A stretch of 64,000 nt of DNA from Branchiostoma floridae (lineage: Eukaryota > Chordata > Leptocardii > Amphioxiformes > Branchiostomatidae), in the NCBI RefSeq assembly GCF_000003815.2, contig NC_049983.1, forward strand, positions 2,703,007-2,767,006, written 5' to 3'. Positions 24,101 to 53,581 of the stretch are shown in pieces. The translations under genes and the position numbers were made by a program. Position 1 is the first letter of the stretch. Each line of letters begins with the position of its first letter. Below the pieces are notes generated by a model that made no database searches, was not told where the DNA came from, and saw nothing but the letters and a program-made list of their open reading frames with translations.

Positions 24101-27100
24101 TCACACCGCACCATCGCACGTGTGGGGGTTCTTTTACGTGCCTGGGGTATGGCTCCCCAGACACGGGACCTCCATTTAACGTCCTATCCGAGGGACGGCA
24201 CTATAGCCGAAGCAAAGTACTCCTTTTCACCTGAGTAAAGTGTTTTTGGGTTCTTTTTACGTGCTCCAGATGTGGCTCTCCTCAAACATGTGACCCCCAT
24301 TAGCGTCTTATCCGAGGCACTTACGACCCTTTTGCTGCAGTCACGTGGCTCTAACGACACATCCACTTCGTGCACAAAGCTGACAACGTCAGCCGAAAAT
24401 TACGGTAATTTTGAACTTCTCATGTTAAGTTACGATTGATTTAGTAGTCCTTTACCGATGGTCACACAAGTTCTATTGAACTAGATCGATGATACTAATA
24501 CAGAGCCACAACAAGTAAATTTTATGGATGACATCTGCGCGCTCATTACTTTTCGCCTGATTTCAGGAAAGAAATATGATTTTCTTCTTCTTCATGGATA
24601 GTCAGGTAACATACATTCCCATAATTCCACCAGGTGCCATTATACCGCCACCTCAAAAAAACGTTGTTATAGCGGCTTTCTCAAGATTATTTTCAACACC
24701 TGTAAATCTGAATCAAGACAATCATGGGAAGACCGCAATACCAAGGTTTTATTAGATTGCGGTAAATGACACCTGGTAAAATTGTGATAGTCGATGGTAG
24801 ATCGAAATATGTTGTGCTGTAAGCTAATAATTTTATGTAGAAGTGACACTAGAATGGTAGCCTTGACTGTAGTTGCAGTAACTGTAGCTAGTGAACTTGT
24901 TGGATAGCTGTAAGAGTGGCACCAATATGGAAGCCATGAGTGCAGTTGCAAAATTGCATGCCAGTCTACCACACCAGGGTCACGTTTACTACACTAGTGC
25001 ACTTCTTGATACAGGAATATTTGACTTGTTAGCTCTGGTGCCATATTTTGTCACTTAAACTCTTGTTACAAGGTTTATTGTGTCCACTTTGAAAATTTCG
25101 CAGCTTGCTTTTTTTTGTATCCATCTTGCTTTTTTCGCGGTATCTCATTATTTTTACAGTCTGCAGAGAATATCATCCATAAAATTTACTTGCTGTGGCT
25201 ATCTTAGATTTAACGATGCCAGGCATGGGTACTTTTTTCCCCTTTTCCTTTCATAAAACTAGACCAAACTAAAGCCTGTTGAGGTTATGTTTACTTATAT
25301 GAAGTAGCATGCCTATATAGGCTATCAATGTTTAACCTAGCTTGGAGCTCTTGAAAGTCAATAACAGAATGAAGGGGGCATGTTCGAGGACACGCAGCAA
25401 TGTACATTCGTACAGTCTGATTTTCGTACGTATCTTAAAGGATCGTCGCCTTTTGAAACGGCCGTCGCCTTTGTACATGTATTGGAACGCTTTGTCCGCG
25501 GTGTTTCCTCATGTGGCTGATAAAGGTGCATTCTCACTGCACTTGTGTAAAGCTTGCGTCACTTCGGGGTTCGAAAGATACTCAACGAATTTCAGAGATA
25601 AAGAAAGAATTTTCTTACTTTTGTGTATTTTGTCGCCTTCTAAGTCATACTTTTACATGTTATGCAATATCTATATTACAAACCAAAAGAGAAAATAACC
25701 AAACGGTGAACGAACCCCGCAGTGACGCAAGCTTGACGCAAGTGCAGTGAGAGTGCACCTTAAGGGTTTACAGCTACTTGTATTTGTGACTCGGTTCGAC
25801 CCAGTATGGTGCATTTTCTTTTTTTCTTTCGATGATATTTGTTTTCATCATTCATGACCATACCGTCGTATATTTGTTATCGAAATGTTGTTTTCTATAC
25901 GTTTTTGTTTTCTTGTCACCCCCCCCCCCCACCCCCATTATAAAATGGTCGGATATGGTGCCACCTTGAATCTCCTAGACGGAGGTAGTTATCCAAACAA
26001 CCTATAGGCTCCTGGTCAGGTCCACCTACCTACATTACCCGGCCAGCCTGCTATCAGCGCCACGGAACCATTGTTCTTGGGCGGGAGGCGGCCGGAACAG
26101 ACGCAAACCACTCCTGATTCAGAAAACACTGTCTCTGTGCAGGTATAAGGGTTAGATGTTAGGATCTGTGTCAATTGCTCTCAATAATGCTGACAAATTT
26201 TAACCCACAGAAGCTTTCAATTGATATATAATACATTTAAATTGATGCAGAAACATAAGAACTATGATCAGTCAAAGTTAATATGTCAAGTTCAAACATC
26301 AGGAGGCGTTAAATCAAACCTGACTGTCAGGCAACCGCCGACGACTCATGTACTAAATATCACCGCTATCACACGTTTTATTCTGTAGATACAGCACCAG
26401 AAACGCCCCTTAAACACTACCTGCAGAGTTACGTTCAAACACAAGTAGGCCCAAAATTAATCCTGTGCATCAGGCAACCACCCCATGGCCAACCCATGTA
26501 TCAAATATCATCGCAATCACGCGTCTGTTCTGGAGATTTGTTTTTTCAAGCAGGTAATGAAATTATACAATACGGGCAAGGCTATATAAGGTACAGAGAC
26601 CGTACGTGACCATACTATACAGTGTTATAAATAATGTAACCCCCTCTCCCGACATTAGACAATAGTCTGAGTTTATGGTATACAAGTACAGTGTTATAAA
26701 TATTTTACGCACCCATTTGACATTAAACAAGATTAGGAGTTTATGGCATACTTGTACAATCTTATAAATTATGTTACGCCCCCATCAGACATTAAACAAT
26801 AGTAGGAGTTCATGGTATTTCGTTACAGTCAAACCTGTATTAGCGACCACCTTTGCAAAGCGACCACCTGGCCTTTGCGGTCATTTTTTGTCGGTCCCTT
26901 GGATTTTTTCCATTGACCTTATCATTTCAATAGAAATAAATAGAAAAAAGAAATAGTATATAGCGGCCACCTGTCCAACAACGCGGCCATGGCCACACGA
27001 TTTCCGGTCCCGTAGATACAGAAAGACTGCCTATTGCGGCCGTATTTCACAATGCGTCGAGTTTAACCATATTCAGACCTGGTCATCCCTGGACCGGAGG

Positions 27101-27913
27101 GGGGGGGGGCGTTGGTCGCTTTTGAGGCCCTCCGACATGGTCATTTTGGCGGTAGCGGAAAGTATGCGTACATTGAACGTCTTTGTCGGCGAATTTAACA
27201 ACATTGCGCATGTGTCAATATGATTTTCGATAGATTTTACTTTGGCAGGGTCAGTTGAATTTTCACACGACGGAGACAATGTTACTCGGTGAGAAAGATC
27301 AGTAGGTACTGAAATCATGTGTAACTTATAGTGGTCAATTGATCGGCATTTTCTCTATAGTGGCCAACTGTCTTGAGTGGCCACATTTCTCCAGTCCCTT
27401 GAGTGGGCGCTATAGACAGTTTGCTTTTACAGTGTTATGAATTATGAATTGGGGACCCTGGCTGCAAAGAGTGAGTAGTCGGCCCACCCAATAACAATAA
27501 CAATAAATTATGAATATTCAAAATGGCGAATCAACGCTCTCGCAAGGAAGCCCTCGCTGCTAGAAGCCTGCAAAGGAGAGTACCAACTTACCAGGCACTA
27601 TGGTGATTTCGTTTGGCCAGGCAAAAACGTCACTGATCAGAGTAGGCCGTATCTCGTCTGGCTCGTTGATCGTCCTCCCCACATCGTGAACCCCCCACAC
27701 ATGGCCGGTTGCGCCCGGATCAACGGTAAACGACGACAGAAACAGATCGTACACATGGTCAGACGGAAGCGGTTCACCCTCGGCCCGCACCAGGGTGGAA
27801 AAGGCCGGGAAAGCCACGGGGAAGGTCCCCAGTTCCTGGTAGTCTATACAGGACACGTGGAGGGGCAGGGAGATGGCTATGAAGAGGGGCAAGTAGTTAA
27901 ATGTTCGGACCAT
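15150..27913 (-). CDS. Secreted FG-GAP/VCBS-type protein, probably GPI-anchored (8 exons)
   Basis: I join eight minus-strand exons: 27913-27592, 26113-26039, 22067-21927, 20922-20713, 19702-19620, 18604-18552, 16453-16304 and 15471-15150. They total 1356 bp (451 residues plus stop), with every junction GT-AG and in phase. The start MVRTFNYLPLFIAISLPLHVSC is a signal peptide. Three Asp-rich FG-GAP/VCBS calcium-loop motifs are visible: DMNGDGRLD (157-165), DVNGDGKDD (280-288) and DIDGDGNIE (396-404), as in integrin-alpha-like beta-propellers. The C-terminus (NSG, then TVGLLSVIVAWLVHYG) is a short hydrophobic tail suited to GPI attachment. Role unknown; an extracellular ligand- or sugar-binding propeller is an inference. 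Introns are large and full of transposons. The 4-kb gap between exons 2 and 3 could hide another in-phase exon, though the protein reads smoothly there. Confidence 0.82.
17003..17958. mobile_element. MITE-like element with TTAA target duplication
   Basis: Ends are CCCTATTCAGACCGGG (left) and its reverse complement CCCGGTCTGAATAGGG (right). Each is flanked by TTAA (16999-17002 and 17959-17962), followed inward by G or C homopolymer runs. A TTAA duplication is typical of piggyBac- or Kolobok-like transposases. No transposase is encoded. It lies in the intron between exons 6 and 7 of the FG-GAP gene. Related interior sequence recurs near 27065-27140 and 29090-29200. Confidence 0.78.
18020..18547. 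mobile_element. Harbinger-like MITE, copy A, abutting a splice donor
   Basis: The left end GGCCACAGCAAGTAAATG and the right end ...CAATTGCTGTGACC are inverted repeats flanked by TTA on both sides (18017-18019, 18548-18550). The 3-bp TWA duplication and GG...CC ends fit PIF/Harbinger MITEs. Its right end starts at position +5 of the intron that follows exon 6 of the FG-GAP gene (donor GTAA from host and duplication, then G from the MITE). Confidence 0.82.
23077..23166 (+). pseudogene. tRNA-Leu-like pseudogene or tRNA-derived repeat
   Basis: It begins GTCAGCGTGGCCGACCAGTC (A-box-like) and ends with a good B box and T-arm GTGGGTTCGAACCCCAC. The length with a long variable region resembles tRNA-Leu. 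The acceptor stem does not pair (GTCAGCG with TTGTTAC) and the anticodon stem is mismatched, so it is unlikely to be a working tRNA. It lies in the large intron between exons 2 and 3 of the FG-GAP gene. Confidence 0.5.
23940..24400. repeat. Short degenerate tandem repeat in intron
   Basis: After four TTTGG units near 23980-24000, the phrase TTCTTTTACGTGC...ATGGCTC...CATTTAACGTCCTATCCGAGG occurs twice (about 24128-24195 and 24252-24318), in diverged form, about 120 bp apart. No coding potential is seen. Confidence 0.5.
24504..25200. mobile_element. Harbinger-like MITE, copy B
   Basis: The ends AGCCACAACAAGTAAATTTT and ...AAAATTTACTTGCTGTGGCT are inverted and match copies A, C and D. The target duplication is no longer visible, so it is probably an older copy. 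It lies in the intron between exons 2 and 3 of the FG-GAP gene. Confidence 0.75.
26800..27430. repeat. Dispersed transposon-derived repeat
   Basis: It starts with CAGTCAAACCTGTATTAGCG and GCGACCACCT and contains a G-run plus a fragment related to the TTAA element at 17003. A matching piece occurs inverted near 29320-29390 (GGGACCGGAAATCATATGGC). Boundaries are unclear. It lies in intron 1 of the FG-GAP gene. Confidence 0.45.
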
Positions 27914-28069
27914 GGTGAACACTGGTCAATCCACGCAGTTCCTTGGCTAGAGTAATATATGACAAAGTAATGAGCACGGCAAAGTCAAATATTGTCTCGA
28001 CTGGTTTATAGTCACTGTGACAAATAGTAAAGCAAACAGTACACAAGGTTACTGAGTTACGAATTCTAA

Positions 28070-28775
28070 GGCCACAGCAAGTGAATTTTATGTATGCCAT
28101 CAGCGCGCTCATTAATGTTTCGCCTGAATTCAGCGCCAACATTGATGCAGGAAGGTGCTGATGAGAGACTCAGAGGCACGATGCAACTCGATTTAAAGGG
28201 AGCTTTATTCACACACATGTGAAGTACAATCACGCCATGATGGGAGAGAGCGACCACGTGACCCTTGACACTGACGTCACACAACAGTGACGTCACTACT
28301 TGATTAACATAACTATCACATAGTGGCGCAGAATTAAAAAAAACAAAAACAAGAATTTTCTTCTTCTTCGGGATGGTCAACATATGACGACAAAATACCA
28401 AAATGGGCAAAAAGGTTGTGTTGGAGACTGATGATTATAGGTAGGCATGACTTTAGTTGCAGAAGTTACTCCGATAGTTGTAAAAGTGCCACCAATATGA
28501 AAACCATGAATATAGTAGCCAACTTGGTAAATTATACAATTATACCGCTGTAGTGTCACTTTTACTACAGTAGTGCATTCTTTGAATACAGAAATGAATG
28601 CCTTGTTGGCCGTGTTGTCATAATTTTTGTATCTTCAATTTTTGCTACAATGTTTATAGTGTCTAATTTGAAAATTTAGCCATCTTGTTTTTTACCCATC
28701 TTGTTTTTATCTCCCTATCTCACTATTTTTGCAGTCTGCAGATGATGTCATCCATAAAGTTTACTTGCTATGGCC
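28070..28775. mobile_element. Harbinger-like MITE, copy C
   Basis: The ends GGCCACAGCAAGTGAATTTT and ...TTTACTTGCTATGGCC are inverted. Flanks are TAA (left) and TTA (right), one base different. About 200 bp at 28135-28335 has no counterpart in the 496-bp copy D and may be a nested insertion. It lies just upstream of the FG-GAP gene start (27913), so it could overlap that gene's promoter. Confidence 0.8.
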
Positions 28776-29586
28776 TTAACGCTAGTTCACCTTTATCAAC
28801 GGGGAAACCAATGTTCACTACTTTTGAGAATACGGCATTTAGGGACTCTATTAACTTAAGTCTGCTCAGGGCGTATCGCATATGAACACTACTTTTCAAG
28901 TTGCCATCAAATTGCCATAACTCCGCCATATAGAAGCTTATTAAGTCAATAGACGGTGGTTTCAAATTGCATATATATATATAAAAGAGTAACTAGAGTC
29001 CGTAGGGCACAAACCTCCGTAAAGTAATTATGTACTTGTTCTATTTGCTAAACTGCTGAACGACATGTACTAGGACCACGAAACTTGGTGACTTTGCCGA
29101 AAATATTGTTGGCAACAATTACACGATAATTTCACGATAAATGATTTTTCCTGTTGCCATGGTAACGGTTTACTGATAGGCATATTTTAACAAAGTCGGT
29201 TTAAATAATGTGTTTTAAAGTTTTTTTATTTATTTTTTTTTATTGCTGAACCTTGTTGTAAACTCCAGATGCTCGCAATCCACGATTCTAAACCCGGAGC
29301 AGGGGCGATATACGGCAGCTGTATGGTCGCAATAGGCAGTATTCTGTATCTATGGGACCGGAAATCATATGGCCGTGGCCGCGTTTAGCTATTACAACAT
29401 TATGTTGCTAGCTATTCTTCCAGTGGTCTACATGAAATACATAATTACACGCACAACATTACATACATACAAAACATAATATGTACATTGCAAACTATAC
29501 AACTGACAGAAAAACAAGTTCATTTTGTAACTGTGTTCCAGTAGCAGGCTATTCGGTAAAGGAAGCGCTTCCTTTCTGCATTGGTC

Positions 29587-30111
29587 CTATATAGGTTCTG
29601 ACAGTTTGATGCAGTTTGTTGTTGTTGACCGTGTTTGGTACCGACTGTTGGTTGACTGGAATGTGAGTTGGTTGTACAGCGGTTTTGGTAGTCCTGTGTG
29701 CACTATCCTGCAGAATTTGGCAAAACTTCTTTGTTGTATTCTTTCCTTTACTGGTGACCAACCCAAGATGTGTAACCTTGTTACACTGTCCGTCTTGTTA
29801 TCACATCCAAGGGCAAACCTTGCTGCTCTGTTTTGTACCACTTGGAGACGTTTGATGTTCTTGGCTGTTGTGTTTCCCCACACTGGAGAACAATAATCCA
29901 AGTGAGAGAGTACCAGGGTTTGTGCCAGGTCCTTCCTTATCCTAGGAGGTAGTTTGTTTCTTATCCTGTTCAGTTGACACATGCTTGAGTTACACTTCTT
30001 CACTATGTTAGTGATGTGAACGTCCCAAGTCAGGTACTGATCTACATGCACTCCTAGTAGCTTTGCGGATGGGACCTGCTCTAGACTCTTGCTTGTTTGT
30101 TTGTAAATCAT
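29587..30111 (-). pseudogene. C-terminal end of a non-LTR retrotransposon ORF2
   Basis: 174 codons match the region after the reverse transcriptase core in CR1/L2/Jockey-like LINEs: SAKLLGVHVDQYLTW, VLSHLDYCSPVWGN, LQVVQNRAARF and an ending around YNQLTFQSTNSRYQTR. Polymerase and endonuclease parts are missing, so this is a 5'-truncated copy. It lies in the intergenic space between the divergent FG-GAP and Tie-like genes. Confidence 0.82.
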
Positions 30112-31619
30112 CTGGGTTGATGACTGATTGATGTTGATGATTGCAATGTTTATGGTTTGTCTCGTGATATGTTTTACCAGCTATATAGCTATGATATATA
30201 CTGACCCCAGCACAGGTCACAAACTTAAGGTTGATCATGAAACGAAGCGAATCTCAAAACGCTTACTGCAGTTCCAAACGAGTTGCTTGGTCTTCTTACT
30301 ACGCAATTGTTTTTGTGTGCGTTGATGCTGTTATTATTTAGTGATGTGTTTCTTACTGTAAAATGTTCTATAATTGTGCCCCAAGCTTACCTGAAAGGAA
30401 TAAGTCAATGACCTTGGTTGTTATGATCTTGTTAAACTAATAAAGTGAAGTGAAAATGAAGGTGGCTAAAACTTGCATCATTTACTCCCTGGCCCAATAC
30501 CTGTTCATGTATTTTATGATGTTTTGTTGATGAACAGATTTTTTATACACAAGGAACGAGAGCTCTTAATCAGAAATGTTCACACCATAAAAATACAAAA
30601 AGTAATGACTATCATTAGCGCCACGTTTCAAAATTAGCGCGCAGATGGTCGTGGGTCAACAAAGAGCGCCATAGGTGAACAAAGGTGATTGTTGTAAAGT
30701 TTGTTTTGGGTCCGCTGTAAAGCGAGCAATGAGCAAATAAAGGCTTCAAAACAGTCACGTTACCTTAAGCTAATAGAACACGCATGGATTACAATCGAAG
30801 CCTTTGAGCTTTGGCTTGTTGTCTCATCTGAAATTTTGCAGGAGAAGCAGCAGCATAAATTGGATCTGACTTATACTAATTATATAAACCAAGTGATACA
30901 TATAATTTGTAAACGAGATACATGGGTTCTACATCTGACTTATTTGTATTTATAATTCAGGCCCCCTTCGTACAATAATTTACGTTGTGCTCTCACTGTA
31001 ACCCAGAACGGATGTGCACGTGTGTGACCTAAGATTTCATACTGGGTATATCATACAATAAGTAAAAAGTGTGACTAAAAAGACAACGAAACGCACAAAG
31101 CGTTAAAAAGGCCATTTTTTTCTCTATAAAATTCCATTCGCTGTTATCGCGATTAGAAAACTAGTTTAACTTCAATGTGTGTTTTATACTCAAAAGGTGT
31201 GCGTAATTTGCTTGATTGGATAAGTCGGCCTTCACTCTATGAAAGTTAATGATAATCCTTCATTCGTAAATACGAGCCTGAAAGCTTAAAATCGTATTGG
31301 AAGTACATATAATGTGGAAAAAGGATGCTAATGACAGTGGTATTTACACTAGAGACCTATACTTAGATACTGATTTAGTCAAATATCAAGGCTTAGAGAT
31401 AAGAAAAAAATCAATAATTACCCTCCAGTCATGGTCTTTGATCTTAAATCAAAGGTCTGAATTTGCGGCCATACTGTGAGCCTACACGAGAAAGCGATTG
31501 CATTAAAAGTGTTCAGCAAAACGCTGTTTTCATCATGGATTTCACCGATCTTACCTTCGCTTAGTGGTTATAACAGTGAGAACAAGGAAACTATAGGAAT
31601 TGTACCGTCGAATACTGAA

Positions 31620-49002
<17,383 letters not shown>

Positions 49003-49362
49003 GATCTAGGGACGGATCATGCTGTGGTAAACAGATGTATTTTGCAGAAGATACTTGATAATGAAGCACGTTAATGAAATTTGGAACGGTGGTTATGTGA
49101 ATTTCAAACACCCCTCAAGCAAAAAATTTAACAGATTTAAAAATTTCTTGTACTTTGCATCTGTTAAATATAGCCGTTTTTTCTGTGTTGAGGAATTTGA
49201 AGAGAATAGTTTGAATCATTCATATTTGTACAAACATAAAAAAGCCAATGACGAGCATTTTCCGAACGTTAATTTGTTTTCATACATGTAGCTGGTGGAT
49301 CCTGAGGTTGCGGCTTTTACCACAATATTGTCGGCAAATTCATTATGGTTATATTTGAATAA

Positions 49363-49858
49363 GGCCACAGCAAGTAAATTTTATGGATGACATCCCCGCG
49401 CTCATTAAGTTTTGTCTGATTTCAGAAACAAAAATTCCTTCTTCGGAGATCAACATGACGAGAAAGTACCAAAATGGGAAATTTATTTTGTGTTGCAGCC
49501 TAATTATTGTACTTGTAGAAGTGACATTAGCGAGGTAACAACGACTGTAGTCATAGAAGTGAAACCAGCTGGATAGTTGTAAAAGTGGCACCACTATGGA
49601 AGTCAAGAGTGCAGTAACAATGCCAACTTGCTAATACCAGTCAACCACTCTAGTGTCACTTTTACTACACTAGTTCACTTCTTGAATACAGGAATAAATG
49701 ACTTGTTTCTACCATGTTTTGACACTTCAACTCGTTACAACGATTATGATGTCTGTTTTAAAAAATTAGCCATCCTTTTTTAAACGTTTTTTTCGCCCTA
49801 TCTCATTATTTTTGCAGTCTGCAGAGGATGTAATCTATAAAATTTACTTGCTGGGGCC
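49363..49858. mobile_element. Harbinger-like MITE, copy D (best preserved)
   Basis: Inverted ends GGCCACAGCAAGTAAATTTT and ...AAAATTTACTTGCTGGGGCC are flanked by TAA on both sides (49360-49362, 49859-49861). At 496 bp it is the shortest and cleanest of four copies. No transposase is encoded. It lies between the Tie-like gene and the broken Kelch gene. Confidence 0.88.
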
Positions 49859-49861
49859 TAA

Positions 49862-50590
49862 ATTTGAAATGCTGATGAGATTGTATAAACAGTTTTTTTT
49901 AACTTGCCCAATAGTGACATTTTGTAAATAATTCTACTTAATGATGACATCGTGTAAATATTTTAACTGTTTCTAATTCCATTTGCAATTGTAAACTAGC
50001 CCGCCAATTCATCCTTAGCGCTGCCATCAGTGGCTTGTACTTTTTAATTGTTTTAATAAACCAGTCATCATCTTCATTCGATATCAAAATCTGTATCAGT
50101 TTAGTCACTTGATGATACAAACAGAACACGCAACATAAAAGACAACACCCCTACAAACTAAATTGGCAAGTCTACCTATCTTATCCGATCACTTTCGGGT
50201 TCAGGAAACACAATTTCCACATACATTTAGCCCCTCTTATGTTCACAGACGATCTTATCAGTTATGTCTTATGAATATCAATGAGCGGGTCTCATTTAGA
50301 ACAGACTTTCCCTTTGGACAACACAAAGGCACCTTCTCTGATTGATGGCTAGTAAGTGGCGACGCCCACAATAGTGGAAATGTCAAGGCAGCTAACCACA
50401 GCACGAACCGAGCGGAGTTCTACTTCTACGGGCACAGGTTCGGATCTGCGCAGCGCAGAAGAATGCTCCAGTATAGGAAACAATAGGCGTTGGGTGAGAT
50501 CAAAGTGCTTGCAGCAAGTTGCACATAAGTTTTGCAAAGTTTTTTTTTTACCTCAACGCGAAGAGTTCTCCTAATAAAACTGGTATATCA
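49862..50590. other. Intergenic region between convergent genes
   Basis: Between MITE D and the stop of the broken Kelch gene. It probably contains the latter's former 3' untranslated region. No other feature is seen. Confidence 0.5.
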
Positions 50591-51474
50591 TCAGTTGCTC
50601 GAGTTCTGAGGATGCTCATCCTGTGTGTCCATTTGGTCATCTTGGCCTGGCAGGCAAGTGTACATGCGTGCCACATGAAACACATGTTCACACAAGTTCC
50701 TATGCGTATGAGGCAGGCTGATCTGCAAGTCTCTCCACGCCTCTACAAACCTGTCATACACGTATGCATGCGTATACCCTGTATCATCATCACTGTACAG
50801 ATGTACCATTGCATGAAGCTGGCCTTCATGTGCACAGAGAATGGGAAAGCTTCTATCGATTGTTTGGTTTTGTTCAGGAAACCCTGGAATCTCGTGCCAG
50901 CTATCCGCCTCAACATCGTACACTACAGTCTTTCTAAATGTCATATCTGTGCAGAAGATCTCCGTTCCTATGGCAACGGCTGAAAAGAGATTTGGAATGG
51001 TTCTTGGCGGGGTTCTCTTGCACCACCGATCCTGACTTGGATCATAGCGATGCATTTCTGTGTTTGAAAAGAGATACAGGTGTGTACCACACGATAAGGC
51101 CACACTGCTAGTCAGTCCATCGTCATCAGGCTTCGAAAAGTCCTGCCAAATATCTGTGAACCCCAGATACTTTTTCATCACCATGAAGACTCCTTTTGTC
51201 CGTGTCCAACTGAAAGCAAGGTAATAAAGATACCCATCAACCTCAACAAGATCTTTGAAAATCATTTCACAGGGCTGTTCTGTGATGGTCCTTTGCATTG
51301 ACGACTTTTGTTCCCACAAGTTTTCCACATGGTTGTACTGAAGCAAAGACAATTGACTGTATGACTCTAAGACCAGGATGTAGATGTCATTATTACTGGT
51401 AACTGTTGCTGATCTGACTTCAGGCAGGTTGTAACTGTATCTGATGTATTTGCCAGACCTAGGGTTCACACACA

Positions 51475-53581
51475 CGGCTACTTCACAATCTAATGTACCA
51501 AAAGGGGGTCACTAGGGGTGAAAATTCAACTCCATTTTATTCTTTTTTTGTTGTTAGCAGTTCAAAGGTACACACCTTGGGCATACTATCCTAAAGGATC
51601 TCCGCACAACGAGCTTTTATAACTTCTGTACATGGGCTTTTATAAATGGATCACTAAGGGGGTACGGACGCTACAACTGTAGAATTACTGGAACTGCAGC
51701 ATACTGTATATTCAACATTAGAACAGAAAATGGGTGTTTTATCCTTATCTTCTTGTATGATTAGCATTTGCTATGCTAGAAAATCAACTCAAGTTGCAGT
51801 ATGACTATGTTAGGTCATTTTCTGGTCATCTGTTACTAAAGCAGCTATAATGATATGCGGGTATTTTGGCTTGAAGCAAAGATCAAATACTATAATTCTT
51901 AATCCAGGCACCTTAGTAGCTAAATTTTGGTGGTTATCTATCCTTATTGGGCTTCTACATAAAATTACAACAGATATAGTGTATAACATAACATAGAATC
52001 TTTCATATGACCATTAATGAACATTTCAAGGGGGGTACGGACGCTACACAATTATAGTAAAGACTGGTAGTGAACAATGGAATTAGCCCACTAAACGTGT
52101 CCATTTTCTAATAATCATTAACTATTTATTAATTGAAGCATCCATTAATGCTAACTGCAGCAGTTTAACAAAGAAAATGAGAATATAAATATGCCAGTTG
52201 AGATTCCACCCAGTTGGATCTGTACTCTACTTTTTGATAACAGGCCTACTGATAGAAGATTTTACAGAATCTGTGATAAAGAAGTGATGGTTTACATAAA
52301 AGAATATAACACAGTGCTTCCCATGCCATCAAACCAGCAATGTAAACTTGCATCTTTCTTGAATACATGCTATGTACATATTGGTTTGGACAAGAGAAAC
52401 AATAGTGCAGGGGGTACGGACGCTACACATTACATACTATGTAATACTATGTTTAATTTATGCCTTGTTTAATGTAGATCTACCAAACTGGTGTTCTTAT
52501 ATCAGCTAAACTCATGGGGGAATATCAAATATCATCTCACATCCATCTTTGGCTGCTTTGGAATGAACCATTTATGAAGTCTGAGGGGGTGTAGCAAATG
52601 TGGATTTGTGGAGGAAATCTCAGAAAAATGCAGCTCAAATTCATTGGAAAGTCACGTTTTTAGAGAAAAAAGTTAACCAATCATATCTGTAAGAACTGTA
52701 ATTAATGTATTGAATCAGAATTGTAGCAGTTGGACAGCAATTTTAATAACATTTTGCTAAAAAGCTTCAAATGGGGGTACGGACGCTACAGGTGGGGGTA
52801 CGGACGCTACAGGGGGTACGGACGCTACATTTTGATGTTTACGGTGCTATACTAGACAGAGTTTTCAGGACAGCAATGGTTTAAAGGGTGTTCTAGTATG
52901 TGGTAATAGAGACCTCTAAACTGTCATAATCACAAGCTTGTGGGATTTACTTAGTACAGAAATTAAAGGGGGTACGGACGCTACAGATTTTTTTTGGAAA
53001 ATGACATCCTGGACTTTGCTTGTTAATAATATGTCATAAGAGTGTGCTACTGATCTTATTCTACTTCTGACCTTATACACACATAATACCTTACTTTTAC
53101 TTACAAAGACAACACCAATATTGCCAAACAATTAGCTGCTACAGACTACAGATATATCCAGTTAAAATAACATTGGAATCTGTCAACATGTGGGTAAAAT
53201 GGAAAAATAGTCCCTATGGAACCAAAAAATGGTCATGTCCTTAAAAAAAAGCATAAAATCACTAGTAGTCACATGACCGCATATCAAAAGCAAGTGGTTT
53301 TTAACTACCAACTACAATTTTTCTGTTAGATCAGAGGTTTAAGAATTAGTAAAAACTGAATGGTCCCCGATAACGCTTAAAATTGGGCATTTTTAGGTTA
53401 TATTTTGGTCAATATTTTCGCCAAATATTGACCGATTTACAAAATTCTTTTTGTGACATGTTCCTTGTTGTACCAGGTTTTGGGAAATGAATTTATAAAA
53501 CAGCTATAGACTGTATATCTTTTGCTATCAACTGATAACATGTCAGAAAAAAAATGGGTACATTAGATTGTGAAGTAGCCG
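51475..53581. mobile_element. 2.1-kb non-autonomous DNA transposon splitting the Kelch gene
   Basis: 25-bp perfect terminal inverted repeats: left 51475-51499 begins CGGCTACTTCACAATC, right 53557-53581 ends GATTGTGAAGTAGCCG. ACA is on both outer sides (51472-51474, 53582-53584). It carries no long open frame. Seven perfect copies of GGGGGTACGGACGCTACA lie inside. A 3-bp duplication occurs in CACTA and PIF/Harbinger groups, but these ends match neither that I know; the superfamily is undecided. The insertion point is confirmed by the uninterrupted sister gene. Confidence 0.87.
51658..52985 (+). repeat. Seven copies of an 18-bp motif inside the transposon
   Basis: GGGGGTACGGACGCTACA is identical at 51658, 52031, 52410, 52773, 52794, 52812 and 52968, always in the same orientation; three are packed within 57 bp. 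The sequence between them is A/T-rich and not repeated. Conservation of the motif alone suggests a binding site for a transposase or other protein; this is inferred. Confidence 0.95.

Noticed and set aside
51475-53581. Ordinary spliceosomal intron of the Kelch gene
   Set aside because: No GT-AG pair at the ends restores the frame, whereas removal of a transposon with a 3-bp duplication does.
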